From: Pseudomonas viridiflava
GTDB lineage: Bacteria > Pseudomonadota > Gammaproteobacteria > Pseudomonadales > Pseudomonadaceae
Assembly (NCBI RefSeq): GCF_900580675.1
Contig: NZ_UTBG01000176.1
Location: 1-64,000, forward strand
Direction: 5' to 3'
Length of the DNA stretch: 64,000 nt
The number at the start of each line of letters is the position of its first letter. Positions within the stretch are counted from its first letter, which is position 1. The translations under genes and the position numbers were made by a program. Below are positions 33,719-41,243 of this stretch, in pieces. The notes under the pieces are model-generated. The model was not told the origin of the DNA. It searched no databases and worked only from the letters and a program-made list of their open reading frames with translations.

Positions 33719-35038
33719 ATGTTCAACCGTCATCACAAGTCCGACCTGCTTGAAATCCAGCGTTTTTCCTGTGCCCTCACCGAATCCAACGCCAAACTCG
33801 CAGCGATCAGCCGCTCCATGGCCATGATCGAATTCGACCGTGATGGCGTGATCCTCGACGCCAACGACAACTTCTGCAAAACCATGGGCTACAGTGCCGA
33901 GGAGATTCGCGGTAAACACCACCGCATCTTCTGCGACGAGGCCTACACCCAGACTGACGCCTACGCCAAGCTGTGGCGTGACCTGGCGCAGGGCGAAGCC
34001 CTCAGCGGCACGTTCATGCGCCTGAACAAGCACGGCCAGGAAGTGTGGCTTGAAGCCAGCTACCTGCCGGTGCTGGACAGTGATGATCACGTACAGAGCG
34101 TGATCAAAGTGGCGTCGGATATTTCTGCGCGGGTTCATCGCGAACATGAAAACCAGAGCCTGATCGATGCCATCAGCCGCTCCATGGCGGTGATCGAGTT
34201 CACGCCCCAGGGCCAGATCCTCAATGCCAACGAGAATTTCCTGAAGACCGTGCAGTACTCCCTGGATGAAATCGTCGGCCAGCACCACAGCCTGTTCTGC
34301 CACCGCAGCGAGGTCGAGTCGCCGGCCTACAAGGCGTTCTGGGCCTCGCTCAACCGCGGCGAATATCACTCGCACCGCTTCGAACGCAAAAACAAATACG
34401 GCAAGACGTTGTTTCTGGAAGCGTCCTACAACCCGATCTTCGATGCCAACGGGCGGCTGTACAAAGTGGTGAAGTTCGCCAGCGACATCACCGACCAGGT
34501 CACCACCCTGCGCACTGCCGCCGACTCGGCTCACGCCACCTCGGTGCAAAATGACGCCTGCGCGCGCAAGGGCTCGGAGGTGGTGCAGCAAACCGTACAG
34601 ATCATTGAGGAAATTTCCCACAACCTGAACCAGGCGGCACAGAGCATCGACGCGGTGAGCAAACAGTCGGACATCATCGGCGCCATCGTGCAGACCATCC
34701 GCAGCATCGCCGAACAGACCAATATGCTCGCGCTCAACGCGGCCATCGAAGCGGCGCGGGCCGGCGAGCACGGGCGCGGGTTTGCGGTGGTGGCCGATGA
34801 AGTGCGCAGCCTCGCGGCGCGCACCAGCCAGGCGACGGTGGAGATTGTGGAGGTGGTGCGCAAGAACCACGACCTGTCACTGAGCGCGGTGTCGAGCATG
34901 CAGTCGAGCCTCAGCCGCACGGGGCTGGGGGTGGAACTGGCGAACGAGGCGGGGCAGGTGATCCTGGAAATCCAGGAAGGCTCACGGCACGTGGTGGATG
35001 CAATCAGCCAGTTCAACTCGACGTTGCAATTACAGTAA
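33719..35038 (+). CDS. bdlA: PAS-PAS methyl-accepting protein, BdlA-like
   Basis: A 439-residue cytosolic chemoreceptor-like protein without membrane helices. Two PAS domains (about residues 25-135 and 147-255) show the same repeat, SRSMAMIEF and SRSMAVIEF, each followed by the NFCKTMGYS / NFLKTVQYS helix. The C-terminal signalling domain carries the MCP hairpin [19 protein letters not shown] near residue 340. This is the layout of BdlA, which controls biofilm dispersion with cyclic-di-GMP enzymes in P. aeruginosa. The signalling domain is short, as in BdlA. Start supported by AAGGGTG. Confidence 0.85.
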   Translation: MFNRHHKSDLLEIQRFSCALTESNAKLAAISRSMAMIEFDRDGVILDANDNFCKTMGYSAEEIRGKHHRIFCDEAYTQTDAYAKLWRDLAQGEALSGTFMRLNKHGQEVWLEASYLPVLDSDDHVQSVIKVASDISARVHREHENQSLIDAISRSMAVIEFTPQGQILNANENFLKTVQYSLDEIVGQHHSLFCHRSEVESPAYKAFWASLNRGEYHSHRFERKNKYGKTLFLEASYNPIFDANGRLYKVVKFASDITDQVTTLRTAADSAHATSVQNDACARKGSEVVQQTVQIIEEISHNLNQAAQSIDAVSKQSDIIGAIVQTIRSIAEQTNMLALNAAIEAARAGEHGRGFAVVADEVRSLAARTSQATVEIVEVVRKNHDLSLSAVSSMQSSLSRTGLGVELANEAGQVILEIQEGSRHVVDAISQFNSTLQLQ

Positions 35039-35064
35039 CTTACCCGGAAGACGCTGATAGCCAA

Positions 35065-35153
35065 TGTGGGAGGGGGCTGCTCCCGAAAGCGGTGGATCAG
35101 TCACCTACTGCAGTGACTGACACCCCGTCTTCGGGAGCAAGCCCCCTCCCACA
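35065..35153. repeat. REPIN-type doublet (GAGGGGGC class)
   Basis: Arms TGTGGGAGGGGGCTGCTCCC and GGGAGCAAGCCCCCTCCCAC; one TT is missing from the left arm. The interior GGTGGATCAGTC is shared with the copies at 38667 and 42635 although the arms belong to a different class. Confidence 0.9.
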
Positions 35154-35170
35154 TTGATCGCCATCATGGC

Positions 35171-35662
35171 TCAGATCGCGGCCAGGGTCTCTTTCACAGC
35201 CTGCGCCTGCGGGTCAGCGGTCTTCGCCGCTACCTGCTGCTCTTGCTGCTGCTTCACGCGATCGGCGACTTGCTTGGAAATCGCGTCCTGCTTTTCCTGC
35301 GTCATGTTCTGCACATCCGCCTCGGTCAAACCCTGCTCCTTGAGCAATTGCTCACGGATGCGTTCGGCCGGGGTTTTGCTCATGTAGTCGGTGAATTCCG
35401 AACGCGCGCCCGAGGTGCTGCTGGTGGCCGGCACGTCGGTGGTCGAGGTTTGCAACTGCACGCGGGTCTTGGCGAAGGCTTCGTCGATACGGTCGGCGGC
35501 CTTGTCCAGTTCCTTCTGCGCGGCGGGCACGGTCACGCTTTGCTGCGCGACTTGCACGGCACCGCTGTACAGCGCGCTGGCGGCGGCGTTGGCGGGGTCC
35601 ATGTCGGGGCGCTTGAGCTGTTGGACGGTCGACACGGCTTGGGTGTTGTTGTTAACCAGCAT
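35171..35662 (-). CDS. Conserved hypothetical Gln-rich protein
   Basis: A 163-residue protein, almost certainly cytoplasmic, starting MLVNNNTQAVSTVQQLKRPD. The first 60 residues are Ala/Gln-rich, the middle is low-complexity (TSTTDVPATSSTSGARS), and residues 88-150 are helical with Gln/Lys/Glu repeats (AERIREQLLKEQGLTEADVQ). No signal peptide or membrane segment. I do not recognise the family with confidence; the look is that of a helical, partly disordered protein. Confidence 0.7.
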   Translation of the reverse strand: MLVNNNTQAVSTVQQLKRPDMDPANAAASALYSGAVQVAQQSVTVPAAQKELDKAADRIDEAFAKTRVQLQTSTTDVPATSSTSGARSEFTDYMSKTPAERIREQLLKEQGLTEADVQNMTQEKQDAISKQVADRVKQQQEQQVAAKTADPQAQAVKETLAAI

Positions 35663-35795
35663 GATCGGGCACCTGTGAAAAGGGTCGGTGCCACAGCTGG
35701 AGCAAATAGCATGCCGGGTGCCAAGTGCCCGGTTTTATTGGGTTTGGCGTGGCCGCTGCGGCAACAGTTGTCCCGCAGGCGGCCAACCGTTGCCG

Positions 35796-37205
35796 TCAGT
35801 GGGCGATATTTTCCAGCGCCAGGTTGCGCGTGCGCGGGCCGAACCAACTGATGGTGATCATCACGATCAGCATGCTGCTGGCAATAAACGCCAACACGCC
35901 CGGCGTACCCAGGTGCTCGAGGATAAAGCCGATCAACAGGCTGCTGAACACCGTGGACAAGCGGCTGAACGAATAGCAGAACCCCACCGCCCGCGCGCGG
36001 ATATTGGTCGGGAACAGTTCGCTCTGGTACGAGTGGTAACTGAAGCTCAGCCACGCGTTGCAGAAGGTGATCATCACGCCGCAGATCACCAGGCCCACCG
36101 CCGTGGTTTGCAGGGCAAACAAGCTGCCGAAGATCATTGCGCCCATGGCCGAGCCGACAATCTGCCATTTGTTCTCAAAGCGATTGGCGACCTTCACAAA
36201 CAGCAACGGCCCCAGCGGGTAGGCGAGGGTGATGATGAATGCGTAGAGCAAACTGTGGGTCACACTCACGCCCTGGCCCGACAGCAGCGCCGGCAGCCAG
36301 TTGCCGAAACCGAAAAAGCCGATGGCCTGGAACACATGAAACACAATCAGCATCAACGCGCGGCGGCGGTACGGCGGTTGCCAGATATCGGCAAATCGCC
36401 CGCTGCCCTGCACGCTGACGGCTTCCGGTTCCGGTTCATCCAGCGGCTTGCCGTAATCCTTCTGGCAGCGTGTCTCCAGGTTGTCCATGATGGCGCCGGC
36501 CTCGTCAAAGCGGCCTTTCTGCGCAAGCCAGCGCGGTGATTCCGGCAGGCGCTTGCGCAGTTGCCAGATAAACAGTGCAAACACCGCACTGCTCAGCACC
36601 ACCCAGCGCCAGCCCGAGACCCCGAACGGCGCCTGCGGCACCAGCCACCACGACATCAGCGCCACCGCCGGCACCGACAGAAACTGGATGAAAAACGCAA
36701 AGGCAAACGCCGAGCTGCGCATGCGCTTGGGCACCAGTTCCGAGAGGTAGGCGTCGATGGTCACCAGCTCGATCCCGAGGCCAATGCCCACCAGAAAACG
36801 CATGCAGATGATGCCCGTCGCGGACGTCTGGATGCCCATCAGCACCGTGGCCACCGTGTACCAGATCAACGCAAAGGTGAAGATCGCGCGGCGCCCGAAG
36901 CGGTCGGCAATGGGGCTGAGCAGGCTGGCGCCGAGGAACAAACCGAGAAAGGTCGCCGAGGCAAACGCTGCCTGGTCCGAGAAACCGAACACACCCTCGC
37001 TGCCGGTGTGGAAGATCCCGTCGCTGATCAGGCCGGGGCTGATGTAGGCGGTCTGGAACAGGTCATACAGCTCGAAAAAACCGCCGATCGACAGCAGCGC
37101 CACCAGGCGCCAGATAGTGGCGACGGCGGGCAGGCGGTCAATACGTGCGCTGATGTGGGCGGCACGGACCGGGTCGATGCCGTCTGTGGAGGAGAGTGCA
37201 GGCAT
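35796..37205 (-). CDS. MFS transporter (sugar or organic-acid type)
   Basis: A 469-residue major facilitator with 12 predicted membrane helices. The loop 2-3 motif is DRFGRRAIF near residue 120, and the helix 4-5 segment is RFLVGIGLGIELVTIDAYLSELVPKRMR, typical of the sugar-porter/metabolite-proton symporter groups. It is the last gene of an operon after a GST and a uronate-dehydrogenase-like gene (12-base gap), so a sugar acid such as a hexuronate is a reasonable substrate guess. Confidence 0.85.
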   Translation of the reverse strand: MPALSSTDGIDPVRAAHISARIDRLPAVATIWRLVALLSIGGFFELYDLFQTAYISPGLISDGIFHTGSEGVFGFSDQAAFASATFLGLFLGASLLSPIADRFGRRAIFTFALIWYTVATVLMGIQTSATGIICMRFLVGIGLGIELVTIDAYLSELVPKRMRSSAFAFAFFIQFLSVPAVALMSWWLVPQAPFGVSGWRWVVLSSAVFALFIWQLRKRLPESPRWLAQKGRFDEAGAIMDNLETRCQKDYGKPLDEPEPEAVSVQGSGRFADIWQPPYRRRALMLIVFHVFQAIGFFGFGNWLPALLSGQGVSVTHSLLYAFIITLAYPLGPLLFVKVANRFENKWQIVGSAMGAMIFGSLFALQTTAVGLVICGVMITFCNAWLSFSYHSYQSELFPTNIRARAVGFCYSFSRLSTVFSSLLIGFILEHLGTPGVLAFIASSMLIVMITISWFGPRTRNLALENIAH

Positions 37206-37217
37206 GGCGGGGAAAAC

Positions 37218-37955
37218 TCAGTAAGTAATCGGAATCTCGAATTCCTGGAAGGCGTCGTCCACCGGATGGTAACCCAACACCCGCGTGGTTTCGCTCAGGT
37301 CAAGGCGCTTGAAACGGTTGTTCGAAATGCCATGGGCGATCAGGTGCTTCACGCCCTCGGCCTCTACCGAGCGTTGCAGTAAGTGCACCGCGTCACGCGG
37401 GCTGAGCCAGGCGCTGAGGTCGCGGGCGTTGTTCAGGTCGTGGGTTTCGCGCAATTCAAACGCGCCGATGCGCAGGGCAATGGTCGACAGCGGGGTTTTC
37501 GCCGCGTAATAGCCGCACAGCGCCTCGCCGTAGCATTTGCTCACGCCATACAGGTTGGCGGGCATTACCGGCATGCCGGGGGTGATCTGGCGGTCCACCG
37601 GGTAACCCTCGATGGTTTGCGCACTGCTGGCGAACACCAGGCGTTGGACCCCAGCAGCGACGGCGGCTTCGAACAGGTAGGTGGTGGCGAGGATATTGTT
37701 CGGCAGCAATTCGTCGAACGAAGCGCTTGCGTGGGGGATGCCCGACAAGTGCACGATCACGTCGATGCCTTCGAGCAAAGCGGCCAGGCTGGTTTTGTCG
37801 CTGAGGTCGGCGCTGATGAAGCGGTGCTCGCCGGTTGAAAAGTCCGGCGCGACCCGGTCGGTGAGGGTGAAGCGGTAGCGGTCTTTCGAGGCTTCGAAAA
37901 ACGTCTTGCCAATTCTGCCGCAGGCGCCGGTGAGCAGTACGTTGAGTCCTTTCAC
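37218..37955 (-). CDS. Uronate dehydrogenase-like NAD-dependent SDR
   Basis: A 245-residue extended SDR close to uronate dehydrogenases, which oxidise glucuronate or galacturonate to the aldarolactone. Rossmann motif TGACGRIGK (residues 9-17), catalytic ASSAQT and YGVSKCYGE (YxxxK, about 136-140). The C-terminal ISNNRFKRLDLS segment is also Udh-like. It is slightly short for the family (about 265-275). It starts 15 bases after the GST stop. The call is by resemblance; a different sugar substrate is possible. Confidence 0.7.
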   Translation of the reverse strand: MKGLNVLLTGACGRIGKTFFEASKDRYRFTLTDRVAPDFSTGEHRFISADLSDKTSLAALLEGIDVIVHLSGIPHASASFDELLPNNILATTYLFEAAVAAGVQRLVFASSAQTIEGYPVDRQITPGMPVMPANLYGVSKCYGEALCGYYAAKTPLSTIALRIGAFELRETHDLNNARDLSAWLSPRDAVHLLQRSVEAEGVKHLIAHGISNNRFKRLDLSETTRVLGYHPVDDAFQEFEIPITY

Positions 37956-37970
37956 GGTGCAGTCCTTGTT

Positions 37971-38603
37971 TTAGTTATGGCCGTCGAGGGCGAACGTCTT
38001 GAAGCCTTGGTGCTGGCCGAGGCGCTGGTAGTACGCCTCGACAGCGGGGTAGGGCGGACGCTCCATCGGCGTGATCTTCCAGCGGTGCACCGAGAGCCCG
38101 ATGAGGATATCGGCGAGGGTGAACTCATCCCCGGCCACATAAGCGCCGGTTTTGGCCAGCTGTTGTTCCAGCAGGCCCATCTTGTCGTTCCATCGCTGCA
38201 CGGCGGCGGCGATCTGCGCTGCGTCGAGGCCATCCGGGTTGTTGCGCACCAGGGCGGTAAAGGCATCGCCCCAGGCACGGTTCAGCTCGATGGCCTGCCA
38301 GTCCACCCATTGCTCGACCCGCGCCCGCGGTGCGGGTTCGAGGGGCAGCAGGTCATGGCGTTGATAGAGGTTCACCAGGTAGCGGCAGATGGTGTTGGAT
38401 TCCCACAGTACGCCATGGTCGTCGATCAGCACCGGCACCTGGGCGTTGGGGTTCAGGGCGAGGAATTCGGCGGACTGGGTGGGCTTGAAGCCAATGCCCC
38501 AGTCTTCGCGTACGTATTCGATGCCCAGTTCCTGACAGGTCCAGAGCACTTTTCGCACGTTGATAGAGGACGTGCGACCCAAGATTTTCAGTGAGTGTCC
38601 CAT
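37971..38603 (-). CDS. Glutathione S-transferase family protein
   Basis: A 210-residue GST with an N-terminal thioredoxin-like domain (residues 1-82: GRTSSINVRKVLW, NPNAQVPVLIDD, ESNTICRYL) and an all-helical C-terminal domain (about 90-205). The Ser in SSIN is a likely glutathione contact. The ATG at 38603 follows GGGAAG. First gene of the GST - dehydrogenase - MFS operon. Confidence 0.92.
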   Translation of the reverse strand: MGHSLKILGRTSSINVRKVLWTCQELGIEYVREDWGIGFKPTQSAEFLALNPNAQVPVLIDDHGVLWESNTICRYLVNLYQRHDLLPLEPAPRARVEQWVDWQAIELNRAWGDAFTALVRNNPDGLDAAQIAAAVQRWNDKMGLLEQQLAKTGAYVAGDEFTLADILIGLSVHRWKITPMERPPYPAVEAYYQRLGQHQGFKTFALDGHN

Positions 38604-38666
38604 GGTGCTTCCCTGGCAGTGGAGAACAGCCAATCTAGCAGGGGCGAGGCGGGCGCGGTTGAAAAA

Positions 38667-38756
38667 TGTGGGAGCGGGCTTGCTCGCGAATGCGGTGGAT
38701 CAGTCGCCTTATACAGTGGCTGACACTGCGCATTCGCGAGCAAGCCCGCTCCCACA
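38667..38756. repeat. REPIN-type doublet
   Basis: Complete arms TGTGGGAGCGGGCTTGCTCG and complement around an interior starting ATGCGGTGGATCAGTCGCC. It lies between the GST gene start and the DUF6124 gene end. Confidence 0.92.
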
Positions 38757-38775
38757 CGTTTAACCGAGTAAGGCT

Positions 38776-39015
38776 TTAGGCTCGCGGTGTTTGCTGGTCC
38801 ATGGCTTTGCCAACCATCAGGACTGATAACTCGCTCAGTTGGTGAATGGCGAGGGCCATGTCGCGGTGTTTACCGGTAAGGTCGTCGGACAGATCGAGCA
38901 ACAAGGTGCTGACGGAGCAGACGGTTTCGTAGCTGTTGATCAGCAGGGATTCGGTGGGAGTATCGGGCGTGATGGTGAAAAGAGTAGTTGCCGGTTTTTC
39001 AGTTTCTTTAATCAT
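38776..39015 (-). CDS. DUF6124-like small protein
   Basis: A 79-residue acidic-to-neutral protein similar to the DUF6124 family, which is largely restricted to Pseudomonas. The second half is an alpha-helical region (SLLINSYETVCSVSTLLLDL and MALAIHQLSELSVLMVGKAM). AGGA lies seven bases before the ATG. It is preceded by a long, highly structured leader (about 39030-39225). Function unknown. Confidence 0.72.
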   Translation of the reverse strand: MIKETEKPATTLFTITPDTPTESLLINSYETVCSVSTLLLDLSDDLTGKHRDMALAIHQLSELSVLMVGKAMDQQTPRA

Positions 39016-39029
39016 TTGAGCGTCCTGGA

Positions 39030-39225
39030 AATAGGCCGCCGCCGGATGGCTACTAAACGAGGGGTGGCAGCTGTACGCAGGTTAGTAGACCGGTGGACAC
39101 TCAAAGCCGGCGCACCCGAAGATGCCCTACGCACAGCCACCATCAAACTCAGATGAGGCTCATGCACTAAGAGTGTCCAAAAGTAGGGCTACCAAACCCG
39201 GTCACCGAGAAATTCAGCGACCGGC
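39030..39225 (-). ncRNA. Candidate structured leader RNA of the DUF6124 gene
   Basis: On the minus strand several helices fit together. P1 is a 9-bp long-range helix, TGGACACTC (39179-39171) with GAGTGTCCA (39102-39094). Inside it are hairpin P2 (39160-39135; AGCC/GGCT and CATC/GATG) and P3, GCATC-TTCG-GGTGC (39125-39112), a stable C(UUCG)G tetraloop. P4 is CTACTAA/TTAGTAG (39088-39082 with 39056-39050), just ahead of the gene. GCCCTAC (39189-39183) can pair with GTAGGGC (39130-39124), which would form a pseudoknot. No protein is evident in these bases. Structure is by eye, not folded by program. Confidence 0.55.
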
Positions 39226-39342
39226 AAACCTTAAAGACCACCACCCAAGCGCACAAGCCGGCGGATTCTGACGTAAGCGTAGGCAACCGGGCAAGGCGCT
39301 TACCGCAATGTCAGCCGCGTCCTACAGGCGTCCCACACCACT
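39226..39342. other. Non-coding gap between leader and gntR end
   Basis: About 117 bases without a supported gene or clear motif. It may hold the promoter of the DUF6124 transcript, but I see no convincing -35/-10 pair. Confidence 0.4.
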
Positions 39343-39377
39343 CTGATCCTTCCCACGCTCTGCGTGGGAAGGATCAG
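39343..39377. repeat. REP palindrome of the TTCCCACGC class
   Basis: CTGATCCTTCCCACGC-TCT-GCGTGGGAAGGATCAG is a perfect 16-bp stem with a 3-base loop, five bases beyond the gntR stop. It belongs to a different REP class from the other elements here. It has no T run, so it is more likely a 3-prime stabiliser than a classical terminator. Confidence 0.8.
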
Positions 39378-39381
39378 TCGC

Positions 39382-40410
39382 TCAGGTGCTTTCGCGCACC
39401 TGCAACTCAAACCCCATGTCCACCACCGGCTTGGCAATCTTGTTACCGGCCATGATCGTCAACAGATGTTCCGCCGACCGCCGCCCAATCGCTTCACGCG
39501 GCGTACTGATGCTGCTCAAGCGCGGCACCATGAAGGACGACGCCGGCAAGTCGTTGAACCCCAGCACCGCCACGCGTTCCGGCACATTGATGCCGTGGCG
39601 CAGGGCTTCGAGCAGCGCGCCGTGGGCCAGGTCGTCGTTGCCGAAGAAGATCGCGTCCACGTCCGGATGCGCCGCCAGCAATTGCAAAAACAGCTCGCCA
39701 CCCAGGCCCACGGAGGACGGGCGCGGGGTCAGCAGTTCCAGCGCCGGGTCGTACAGGCCCGCCTGTTGCAGCGCCCGGCGAAAGCCTTCACCGCGCAGCA
39801 AGGTGCGTTGGTCCAACTGCGCGCCGATGTAGGCCAGGCGCTTGCGCCCACGCGAGAGCAAATGCGCCGCCGCCGTTTCACCTGCAGCCAGCTGCGAAAA
39901 GCCCACGCAGTTCACGCCGGCGTTAGGGTCCAGGTCCATCATGTAGACGCACGGCACGTTGCTGGCCTCGACCATTCGTCGGGCACTTTCGGTGCGATCA
40001 AAACCGGTCAGCAGCAAACCGCGTGGCTGGTAGGCCATATAGTTGCGCAGCAGGTTTTCTTCTTCGTCGCGCGAATAGTGGGAGTTACCGATCAGCACCT
40101 CGAAGCCCTTGGGCCGCAACACTTGGTGGATGGCTTCGAGGGTTTCGATAAACAGCAGGTTGGACAGCGACGGCACGATGACCACCACCGAATGGCTTTG
40201 CGCCGAGGCCAGGGCGCGGGCGGCAGGGTTGACCACGTAACTGAGTTCAGCGGCGGCTTGGCGGACTTTTTCCACCAGCTCGGTGGCCACGGTGCTGACG
40301 CCACGCAGGGCCCGCGAAGCGGTAATCGGGCTGACGCCAGCCAGGCGGGCAACTTCGTTCAGGGTGGGGCGTCCCGTTGTGCGGGTATTTTTATCGTTCT
40401 TGGAGGTCAT
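39382..40410 (-). CDS. gntR: GntR, LacI-family gluconate repressor
   Basis: A 342-residue LacI-type repressor. The helix-turn-helix is TLNEVARLAGVSPITASRALRG (about residues 16-37), followed by the hinge (NPAARALAS) and a periplasmic-binding-protein-like effector domain. It is divergent from gntK, and operators with a TAGCGCTA core lie before gntR itself, gntK and gntP, so it is predicted to be autoregulated and released by gluconate or 6-phosphogluconate. ATG 40410 chosen; an upstream in-frame start adds five residues. Confidence 0.93.
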   Translation of the reverse strand: MTSKNDKNTRTTGRPTLNEVARLAGVSPITASRALRGVSTVATELVEKVRQAAAELSYVVNPAARALASAQSHSVVVIVPSLSNLLFIETLEAIHQVLRPKGFEVLIGNSHYSRDEEENLLRNYMAYQPRGLLLTGFDRTESARRMVEASNVPCVYMMDLDPNAGVNCVGFSQLAAGETAAAHLLSRGRKRLAYIGAQLDQRTLLRGEGFRRALQQAGLYDPALELLTPRPSSVGLGGELFLQLLAAHPDVDAIFFGNDDLAHGALLEALRHGINVPERVAVLGFNDLPASSFMVPRLSSISTPREAIGRRSAEHLLTIMAGNKIAKPVVDMGFELQVREST

Positions 40411-40443
40411 CAGGCGGCTTGCCAAACAAAAATCGAGGCACTA

Positions 40444-40457
40444 AGGTAGCGCTGTCT
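40444..40457. promoter_or_regulatory. GntR operator 1 (gntR)
   Basis: AGGTAGCGCTGTCT, a match to the TAGCGCTA-centred palindrome with one half-site change, 34 bases before the gntR start. Suggests autoregulation. Confidence 0.7.
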
Positions 40458-40594
40458 CCAAAAGGCTGCAAATTCTTGAACGCTGGGTTGCCTGATCCGG
40501 TTCAAATGATTGGAGAGGATGCACGCGTCACTCCATAAAAATGACAAGACGGCGCGGGAAAAGCCTGTTTTTGCACTAGCCTTAAGGCGTGCAA

Positions 40595-40608
40595 AGGTAG
40601 CGCTATCT
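40595..40608. promoter_or_regulatory. GntR operator 2 (gntK)
   Basis: AGGTAGCGCTATCT, ending 17 bases before the gntK ATG; it would block the transcription start or early leader of gntK. Confidence 0.8.
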
Positions 40609-40625
40609 GCGTCCTGAGGTGTTTC

Positions 40626-41159
40626 ATGAGTCAACCTGTTACCGCCCTGGTCATCATGGGTGTTTCCGGCTGTGGCAAGTCCAGCGTCAGCGAGGCCCTG
40701 TGCCGCCTGAATGGTGCCACCGCCATTGAAGGCGACAGCTTTCACCCCGCCGCGAACATCGAAAAGATGAGCGCCGGCCACCCCCTCAACGACGACGACC
40801 GCGCCGGCTGGCTCGACATCCTCTGCGATGAGCTGCGCCGCTCGCTCAAAGCCGGCGAACACCCGGTGCTGACCTGTTCAGCCCTGAAGAAAAAATACCG
40901 CGACCACTTGCGCGAAGCCGCGCCGGGCCTGGGTTTTGTATTCCTGGAGCTGACCCGTGCCGTGGCCGCCGACCGCGTGTCCCACCGCCCCGGCCATTTC
41001 ATGCCGGCCAGCCTGATCGACAGCCAGTTCGCCACCCTGGAATCGCCCGTGGGCGAGCCGCTGACCCTGGCGCTCAATGCCAGCGAAGACAGCGTCGAGG
41101 ACCTGGCCGAGCAGACCAATGCCTGGTGGCTGAAACACGGCTTTGAACCAACTCATTAA
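40626..41159 (+). CDS. gntK: Gluconokinase
   Basis: A 177-residue kinase that phosphorylates gluconate to 6-phosphogluconate, feeding the Entner-Doudoroff pathway. The P-loop GVSGCGKS is at residues 12-19, GDSFHP near 38 and the conserved TCSALKKKYRD segment near 83. Length is normal for GntK. It is divergent from gntR and followed by gntP, each with its own GntR site. Confidence 0.96.
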   Translation: MSQPVTALVIMGVSGCGKSSVSEALCRLNGATAIEGDSFHPAANIEKMSAGHPLNDDDRAGWLDILCDELRRSLKAGEHPVLTCSALKKKYRDHLREAAPGLGFVFLELTRAVAADRVSHRPGHFMPASLIDSQFATLESPVGEPLTLALNASEDSVEDLAEQTNAWWLKHGFEPTH

Positions 41160-41173
41160 TTTTTTGCCGGAAA

Positions 41174-41187
41174 AGATAGCGCTATCC
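41174..41187. promoter_or_regulatory. GntR operator 3 (gntP)
   Basis: AGATAGCGCTATCC contains the perfect 12-bp palindrome GATAGCGCTATC (41175-41186). It lies in the gntK-gntP gap, 57 bases before gntP, so gntP probably has its own GntR-controlled promoter. Confidence 0.8.
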
Positions 41188-41213
41188 CCGGCGATAAATT
41201 GAATACCCGCTTT

Positions 41214-41227
41214 AATAACAACAACAA
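41214..41227 (+). promoter_or_regulatory. Tandem AAnAAnAA (Crc/Hfq-type) motif at gntP
   Basis: AATAACAACAACAA gives several overlapping AAnAAnAA registers directly before the Shine-Dalgarno AGGAGA. This is the strongest such motif in the window. Confidence 0.6.
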
Positions 41228-41243
41228 ACAGGAGAGACCCCCC

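Noticed and set aside
38839..39156. Plus-strand frame opposite the DUF6124 gene and leader
   Set aside because: No ribosome-binding site; spans the structured leader; composition of an antisense frame.
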